Below are positions 57,606-64,000 of a stretch of DNA of 64,000 bases, one piece after another. Origin of the DNA: Hygrophila difformis. Its lineage: Eukaryota; Streptophyta; Magnoliopsida; Lamiales; Acanthaceae. Under the pieces are notes generated by a model. The model was given only the letters and a program-made list of their open reading frames with translations, ran no database searches and was not told where the DNA came from. Within the stretch, counting starts at the first letter, position 1. Every line of letters begins with the position of its first letter. The stretch lies in NCBI GenBank assembly GCA_030278955.1, contig JAOANR010000015.1, forward strand, positions 35,310,487 to 35,374,486. Direction: 5' to 3'. The translations under genes and the position numbers were made by a program.

Positions 57606-58659
57606 GGTCTAACACACAATACGCATCGTATGCATTTTGCATTAAACCAAAACTGCATTTTCACACTGGACTAAAATTCATACGAATTCAAAATGTTAGG
57701 TTGTGGTGCTGTAGTCATTATTTTTCATGAAATTTTAGTTAGGCTTTCATACACATACAAAAGTTTATATATGTGTATATATAATTGTATGTCACATAAT
57801 AACAATTTATACTATTAACACGCAATTCAAGAGATCATTATGCTAAATGTTTACAGTATCTTAATTTTACATAGAGTACATTCTTCAAATTAAAAATTGA
57901 AGCTATATTCATATTTATTTTTTTATGTTTGTGTCCAAATTATCAAGACAAATTCAACATACTAATGCACCAATTCACTAAAACTGCTAAATATAATTCA
58001 ACATACAATTGATAAGCACAAATGTAAGACAATGGTTTATTTTTTTTCTTTTTTTTTCTTTAGTTTACTATTTTTGTATACAATACATTCTTTAAAAAAA
58101 ATCAAGACAAGTTCGCAAGAAACTAATAAGTGGATGACGATGATGGAGATGTGGTATTATAAATTTTATGTGCAATATAAAATTAAGGAGAATTATCATC
58201 ATTCTCCAATTCATAAAAAAAAAAATCTAACCATGCCCACCATCTTGCCACAGTGTGTTGTTGTGTCTGGTCCACATGATTGTCTGAGGTGGTTGCAGCT
58301 GTCAACATCTGGACGCTGCTGGTGTAGAATAGGGTTTATAGCATAATTAAAGAGGATTAATTACATAATTGACAACTCTTTGTCACCCCTTAATTTCAGT
58401 GATATATGTTAGGAAGCAAATCCCTCATTTCCTTAATTGATCGCGCTCCATAAATGTCATGTTCTTCACTCATCTCTGCCTATCACCGGACATTGTTCTC
58501 CTTAGCACATTCAGCAGGGGCTGAATGTATAACCGGTCCCAAATGATTGTTCATGAGTTAATAAACCCTAATGTAATGGGGCTATAGATCTATTGGCAGA
58601 ATTATTTTTTTATCTCACATAATTCTAAAAACTTTTATACTTTATCTTTGAAAAGATTG
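57606..58659. other. AT-rich intergenic region
   Basis: No gene recognised. The open frame at 58032-58346 begins with a poly-T-encoded stretch and looks random. Confidence 0.4.
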
Positions 58660-58860
58660 CTACAGCCAACCAGTACGTGATCCAATGTAAATTTTAAACC
58701 ATTAATAACTCAAATTCGATATAAATAAAAATTTTAAAAGTTCGATAAGTATTTAAAAACTACATGACGAGACGAATCTAACAGGATCTCACTTGGCTAT
58801 ATTTTAACTTATAGTATAACCATGATAAAATTTTAAATCAACGTATACGAGTAAACAATA
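58660..58860 (-). mobile_element. Stowaway-like MITE copy, inverted orientation
   Basis: It carries, on the minus strand, the same blocks as the copies at 10023 and 44111: here TTAATAACTCAAATTCGATA, GACGAGACGAATCTAACAGG and CTCACTTGGCTATATTTT on the plus strand. The ends are not clear. Confidence 0.55.
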
Positions 58861-59423
58861 ATCATTTGTCAAACGTAGCTAACAAAAAAAATGGAAGAAA
58901 ATTTTGTTCCAATAAAAAAGTTTAGATATGAAATTTTTAAAAATAAAATAGTTCATATTTATTGTTTGAAAATCTTTCTATTATAATGTATAGTACGATG
59001 TTGTTAACAGTGAAAATCTTGGGGAACTGAATCTTTCTTTTATTGAAGAATTTGGGGGAAATATTACAAGAAAAGTACAAAATAAACTACAGGAATTAAA
59101 TGAAAACTGTAAAGGAATTGAGAAACAACGGAAAACAGTAAAATGCAGGAAAGTTGTAAAGAAAGTAAACTAAAATAAAAGACGCTCTTTTGGAGAGTAT
59201 TGGAGGTGTCCCTTGCATGTGAGGCCGCTTGCACTTATATAGTGGTGATGCCTCCTTCAAATATGATCCATGGACGCTCCCTGATTCGTCTCTTGATCTA
59301 TTTCCTCAGATGGTGTGTCTTGCTAGGATCTGCTTCCATGGAATGTGATTCGTTTCCTTAGATAACGATTTCATTGCTTTTTATTTTTCGCATGAGACTC
59401 TAGGGTGACCCATTCTAATGACT
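58861..59423. other. Intergenic region, possible decayed element
   Basis: A-rich sequence at 59040-59180 (CTTTTATTGAAGAATTTGGGG, then many AAA/GTAAA motifs) followed by more mixed sequence. I cannot assign it. Confidence 0.3.
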
Positions 59424-59620
59424 GAAGACACGTCCTCTTCTTCCGGGCCTTGACGATGCGTCCTCTCCCAGATATATTTTCACTAACTGGGCCTTTGGAG
59501 GTGCGTTCCGGATATATTTTCACTAACTGAGCCTTGAAGATGCGTCCTCTCTTCCAGATATATATCCTCTGGGCCTTGAGGAAGCGTCCTCTCTTCCGGA
59601 TATATTTTTGCAGACTGGGC
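59424..59620. repeat. Tandem repeat of 40-44 bp units
   Basis: Units start GGGCCTTGA at 59445, 59489, 59529 and 59571, and contain GATGCGTCCTCTCTTCC and GATATATTTTCACTAACT. A partial unit precedes the first. The units differ by small indels and substitutions. Confidence 0.82.
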
Positions 59621-59775
59621 TGAGTAATCAAAAAAGACAGATGGGCCTTCAACATTAGATTAACAGGGATGGGCTTTATATTTTTATTGGGTTAACAGAT
59701 GTCCCCCTCGCGCATTTTGTCTGATTAGCATTTTTAAGACAAATTTGCGCGCTTAATTTTAGGGTTTGGCATTTT

Positions 59776-59823
59776 CGGCCCATTAAGGCCCAATTGGGTG
59801 TTCACAACCCTAACACTATAAAA
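59776..59823 (+). promoter_or_regulatory. Probable promoter of the PMD gene
   Basis: Two GGCCCA motifs (CGGCCCATTAAGGCCCAATT, about 59777-59796) are followed by a TATA box, TATAAAA, at 59817-59823. The transcript would then start near 59850 and run into the GGCCGCC-rich leader. Confidence 0.45.
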
Positions 59824-59919
59824 GCCTTTTTTGTTTCAAAAATTTTGGGAAGTTTCCATTTTACTCCACTTTCCATTTTTCCTCTCTTCCTACTTCTCTT
59901 CTCCTTACTCCTCCGCCGG

Positions 59920-61510
59920 TCGCCGGAGAACCGCCGCCAGGAAGCTGCCGCCGCCGTCGAGATTCCGGCAACCGCGATCATCGCCGACGCCGCCTTCTGG
60001 GTCAGGCCGCCTGCCTGCTTGAACTCCAGGCCATCGCCATCGCCCTTCGTTTGAGCGAGCGCTGCCACCACCTCTTGTCGAGGCCGCCGCCAGCTGTGTG
60101 GAGGAAGGCCGCCGTCGCCATCACCCATTGTCGAGGGCTCCGTCTGCTTTGTGAGGAAGGCCGCCACTATCGTCTCTCGGGAGGCCGCCATCCATCTCGC
60201 CCCCGAAGGCCGCCCTCATCTTTGAGAGGCCGTCGCCACTGAGACTCCGGAGCCGCCAGCGTTGATCGGAGCAGGCCGCCACTTCCATCCTTTGGCCGCC
60301 ACCCTATTCGAAGCCGCCGTCGTTCGTCGCTCCTAGGAGGCCGCCCGCTTCACCTCGAGGCTGCCGGGAGAGAGGCTGCCACTCTCGCACAGGCCGCCAT
60401 CCCCTCCTTCGTGCGAGGCCGCCAGCTTCATCCAAAGGCCGCCACCATCGAAGGCTCGAGGCTGCCATCTCCCGCGCGAGGCCGCCACCTTTTTGGCCGC
60501 CATCACCGAAGTCCGCTCCTGCCAGAAGACGCCACTCTCTAAAGCTCGAAGGCCGCCCTCCCTCGCCGGAGGCCGCCACTGCCTCGCCCGGAGGCCGCCA
60601 TTCATTCCACCTGAGGCCGCCACCCTCCGCGCCTTGGCCGCCACCTGAGGCCGCCACCCATTGCTCGAGGCCGCCACCCCCATCGCTCGAGGTGCCATTT
60701 GCTCGATGGACCAGGTCAGTGGGCTATCCTCCATCTTTGTTTTCTTTGTTTTGTTATGCATAATTCGGTGGAGGCCTGTCATGTGTATTGAGAGAATATC
60801 ATGAAAATTGTGGCATGTTTGGATTATAGGAGGGATGCCAGACTGAATTTTGTAGATTTGCTAGTCTCTCTTGATTTTGCTGAATTCATGCCGTATGGTA
60901 GATTCGTGCCTCTTTGATGACATAGAATGTAGCTTGCTTGTGATTGCCTATCATATCTCTCACCTAGGACTTAGAGAACATAGAAGATAGAAGATGATGA
61001 CATAAGACTTAGAGAACGTAGAAGATCAAGATCATGCTTAGGTGTTAGGCTAATCTAGAGTTGCTTCTTTAGTCATCCCACACTTTACTTATGACATAGG
61101 ATTTAGTGGACGACACTATACCGGCCGCCACTCCCTTAGCTCAGGCCGCTATTGATAGTCACCCCGAGTCGTCATCTGCCGCCACCCAGGGGACACCAGT
61201 CGCCACTGCTCAGGCCGCCACCCCATCGGCTCAGGCCGCCACCCCATCGGCTCAGGCCGCCCAGAGCCACCAGCCGCCGTCCTCTTCAGGGCAGGCCGCC
61301 ACTTCCTCTGCCCGGGCCGCCACCCTCTTGACAAGGTTTGCTGCCTCGTCATCTCGCGGCATGGCTTTTCAGGTTGGAATGGCTTGATTGGCACCTTATG
61401 TTAACTTCAACCTTGTTAACCTCTTGACTTATCCCGCTAACTCTATATGGTACAGAACTTTGCCAGGTTCACTCAGCCTCAGATAGTTGTTCAGGCCGCC
61501 ACCCCTAGTA
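59920..61510. repeat. GGCCGCC-rich minisatellite
   Basis: By eye count about 28 copies of the exact heptamer GGCCGCC, usually as (A/C)(A/G)GGCCGCCA, are spread at irregular steps of roughly 20-40 bp from about 60005 to 61500. Some 21 lie between 60005 and 60680, upstream of the likely ATG; the rest lie in PMD exons 2 and 3, where CAGGCCGCCACC encodes QAAT. The GC content is far above the surrounding DNA. Confidence 0.85.
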
Positions 61511-63246
61511 CCACTCAGGTTGTCACTTTAGCTCCTCCTCCGACTATTTAGGTTTGCCTTGCCTTACCCTGCTTGTTTTGTGGCCTATGTTCGCCTCCCT
61601 TAAACTTATGCTTGCTTTTCTTTTCTGTAGGGCGTGCAGCGTCCTCTCATTCCGGATTCTGATGATGAGGCATATGATTTCGATCGTCGGCAGGAATCGG
61701 AGCTTTTTCTGTGGCCATTCCATAGTACCCCTGAGCGCGCGGATGGGTCGAGACGGTGTTTATCCTGCAAGTCACCTATCACCCAGGCCGCCTTTACCAG
61801 TGCCTTTGTGTCTCATACTAAGACCATTAAATCTCAGCCTCAGCAGTGTGGCACTTCTACCTCCAGGTCAAAGGCTAAAGCCCCCAGGACTGAGATTGAC
61901 GGTGATAGCAGTCTAGGCCAGTATATTTCATGGGTGCGTCGGATGGCAGGCCGTGCTTCCAAGTGGCGCGAGTGGGGGATTGATGAGGCCATCCTTCTAT
62001 CCACTAAGCCTGTGGTGATAGACCATCACTTGCTTTACTATCTTATGGGTTTCTGGAACTCCACTGTCAATGCTTTCCAGCTTCCTTGTGGATTCGTAAG
62101 CCCTACACTTCTTGACGTGGTGATGATCACGGGGCTTCGCGTGGTTGGAGCGGAGTTGACACAGTCCGGTGTCGATGACTCTAGACTTGGTGCGGCATTT
62201 GCCCTCCGGGCAAAGAGGGCAGGCGATATTCGGCTTATATTGTGCACAACAAGACGTCAGGGCTTCATCCTTCCACGCGAGATGAGCACGTAGCCTTTCT
62301 TTTATTATGGTTCAGCAGATCTGTTATTTGTTCCAGTGCACGTACTGTTCTACGTACTGCACTCCCCCTTGTCTTAGGATTTATGAGTACGGAGACTCGA
62401 GCTATAGGCTCATATTTCCTCGGCACTCTGTTTAGCGGCATGGCTAAGCTTTCCGATAAGCTGGCCACTGGACGAGATCCCTCTACCACGGCTTCTGGGC
62501 CGCTATTGTTCTTACAGCTATGGATTCAGTTATATTTTCCCCAGTTGTTCACCGGTGTACTACGCCCTAGTCCGCAGGAGGTTTCGGAGGGTGATCCGTT
62601 AGGTAGGATATTGGCCGCTCAGTCTGTGAGGATCAGCCGGGACGACCTTCTAGGACGAGATGGTCTAGGGGTTATCCACTGGTTTTATCATTATCGGCCG
62701 TCTTACAATGACTTGTTTGTTTATGCCTCCATTTCACGGTTGCTGCCTACACTGGTGTGCCATCCTGCTCAGCCACAAGGCCTTCACGGGGAATCTACTT
62801 GGAACATCAGTATGAAGCCTCACATGCTTTTGAGTGGGGTGAAGAGGACTGACGCTTATAATCCTTCCATAGCTGAGCCGTACTGCCCTCACCTGCTTGC
62901 CCGTCAGTTTGGCTGCCACCCTGGACTTCCTCGCAGAGTGAAGTGGCCTATTTGTTTTACCATGAAGGGTAGGCTGACACCCATGGCTATTAGGGATGTG
63001 GTGGCTTTTTCGTCTCGTCTGACGCTTTCCAGCTACCTCCCCTTTACTCCATCGGGATCGCTTGCGACTGGTTTTATGGCGTGGTGGACGCCGTATATCA
63101 CTTCTATTTTGCCGCCATATGACCAGCTGACAGCTCGTTTCGGAGATTCAGCTCCTTCGCGTCGGTCCCGTGCTTCTGCCCCTCGCAGTGTTACCACGAA
63201 GTCCAAGTCTGGGTCAGTCTCTTCTTCCCGCAAGCGCCGAAGAGGT
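60706..63246 (+). pseudogene. Plant mobile domain (PMD) gene, damaged
   Basis: A proposed model has exons 60706-60714 (MDQ), 61100-61372, 61456-61551 (or to 61518) and 61631 to about 63246, all junctions in phase 0. Exon 2 encodes an Ala/Ser/Gln-rich stretch (QAATPSAQAATPSAQ). In the longer exon 3, its last codon before the GT is TAG; using the earlier CAG/GTTGTC donor at 61518 avoids it. Exon 4 is a PMD (PF10536-type): GQYISWVRRMAG, WREWGIDEAILLSTKP, LLYYLMGFWNSTVNAFQLPC, SPTLLDVVMITGL. A one-base frame change near 62230 is needed to go on with DEHVAFLLLWFSRSVIC, GPLLFLQLWIQLYFPQLF and the basic end SSSRKRRR, followed by GTATGT that could be a donor. PMD proteins occur both as domesticated genes (MAIL1/MAIN type) and in transposons. 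This copy is most likely a transposon-borne or dying gene. Confidence 0.65.
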
Positions 63247-63249
63247 ATG

Positions 63250-64000
63250 TGATGACAGCCTTTTATGACTGTCATTTGCGTCCAATTTAGTGTCTTAGTC
63301 ATGTTCTTTTGCTCTTAATTTCATTGATTTTTGATGAATAAGCACGGAGGATCAGAAAAGATGGAAGAAGAATTAAGATTGTGAAGAAGTTGGAATTACA
63401 CTGAAAATGGCTTGAAATTCTAAGTTTTCTTTAAAAGTCTCGCACGCTGTGTTTTTATCAAACTGATCCACGCTTTGTTATTCATCAGGAAGTTAAGCTG
63501 GAAAGCAGCAGGAAGTGGAAAGGACATAGCGAGGAAAGAAAAGGAATGGTGCGAAGGCTTGTGTTCGAAATTGGGAAAAGATTTTAAGGAAAATGTGCAG
63601 ATGCTGAAGTCCACGCGATGATTGTTTGACATCGCGAGGGAAGGAAATCTGTGCAATACAGAAAGTTTTAGATATCATGGCGAGAAGCAGATTCCTTGGA
63701 GAAATTGAAAGACCTCGCCTTGTTGAGAAAGATGATTAAGTTTTTGAACTCTCGCTTTGAAGGAACTGGACAAGGCGAGAGGAGAGTTATTCTGATGCGA
63801 GCGGTTATCATCCAAGGCTCAAGCAGTTACAACACCCATCTATAAATAAGACCCTTGGGGGAATCAGCTTAGCAGGCGGGAGATTGAAGAGAATAGCTCG
63901 ATTTTACTCTCCAGTCCACTTTTTAGAGTTTAGTAGGTAGGTTAGGATTTAATTTTCCCGGCAATTTACTTCGAGTTCTTCAGATTTGTAATTTGATTTC
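63250..64000 (+). mobile_element. Possible LTR of a retrotransposon, cut by the window end
   Basis: After the last PMD codons the sequence changes at TGATGACAGCC. A TATA box (TATAAAT at 63841-63847) lies about 590 bp in, followed by a sequence like a transcript start (AAGACCCTTGGGGG). The arrangement fits the U3 and R part of a plant LTR. The other LTR, primer-binding site and coding region are not in the window, so this is a weak call. Confidence 0.3.

Noticed and set aside
60304..60782. Two minus-strand open frames rich in Gly, Ala and Trp
   Set aside because: They are produced by the GGCCGCC repeat read in reverse and show no domain.

Overview
This window is nuclear DNA from a flowering plant. 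The genes are split by GT-AG introns, AT-rich intergenic DNA is packed with plant transposons (Helitrons, an L1-type LINE, Mutator-, Harbinger- and Stowaway-like MITEs), and every host gene has its closest recognisable relatives in dicot plants. The species cannot be named from sequence alone; a eudicot, probably an asterid, is my inference.

Layout. 1-351: decayed RNase H tail of a LINE. 791-5935 (+): eIF5-mimic protein (W2 domain), 8 coding exons. 6719-8932 (-): protein phosphatase 2C, 5 exons, whose conserved N-myristoylation start reads CTG instead of ATG. 10.0-15.2 kb: MITEs and a 3.8-kb Helitron inserted exactly inside a TAA microsatellite. 16226-21454 (-): PyrR-type riboflavin reductase, 9 exons. 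22307-26128 (-): a second Helitron carrying broken Cu/Zn superoxide dismutase exons. 24248-44178: a head-to-tail tandem duplication of a 5.6-kb unit made only of transposon DNA; the first copy was later split by an 8.7-kb LINE (26256-34952). 44713-45675 (-): dirigent protein of the ESB1 type. 46554-47864 (+): plastid-type DUF2358 protein, 5 exons. 48605-55785 (-): GPI-anchored A1 aspartic protease, 10 exons. 55.8-59.8 kb: repeats. 59.8-63.3 kb (+): a damaged plant-mobile-domain (PMD) gene preceded by a GGCCGCC-rich minisatellite, then what may be the start of an LTR element at the window end.

How the genes relate. There are no operons. From memory of the Arabidopsis map, the eIF5-mimic, PP2C, DUF2358 and aspartic protease genes match neighbours in two duplicated Arabidopsis segments (At5g36230-At5g36260 and At1g65220-At1g65240), so the host genes are probably the skeleton of an old collinear block and most of the remaining length is transposon insertion. 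All exon junctions below were read by eye from GT/AG sites and phase, and each gene closes in frame.

I found no defence system, CRISPR array, RNA gene or biosynthetic cluster. The most unusual signals are the CTG-start PP2C, the tandem transposon duplication with a dated LINE insertion and matching empty site, the exact 23-bp satellite inside a Mutator-type MITE, the gene-capturing Helitron and the GGCCGCC minisatellite running into PMD coding exons.
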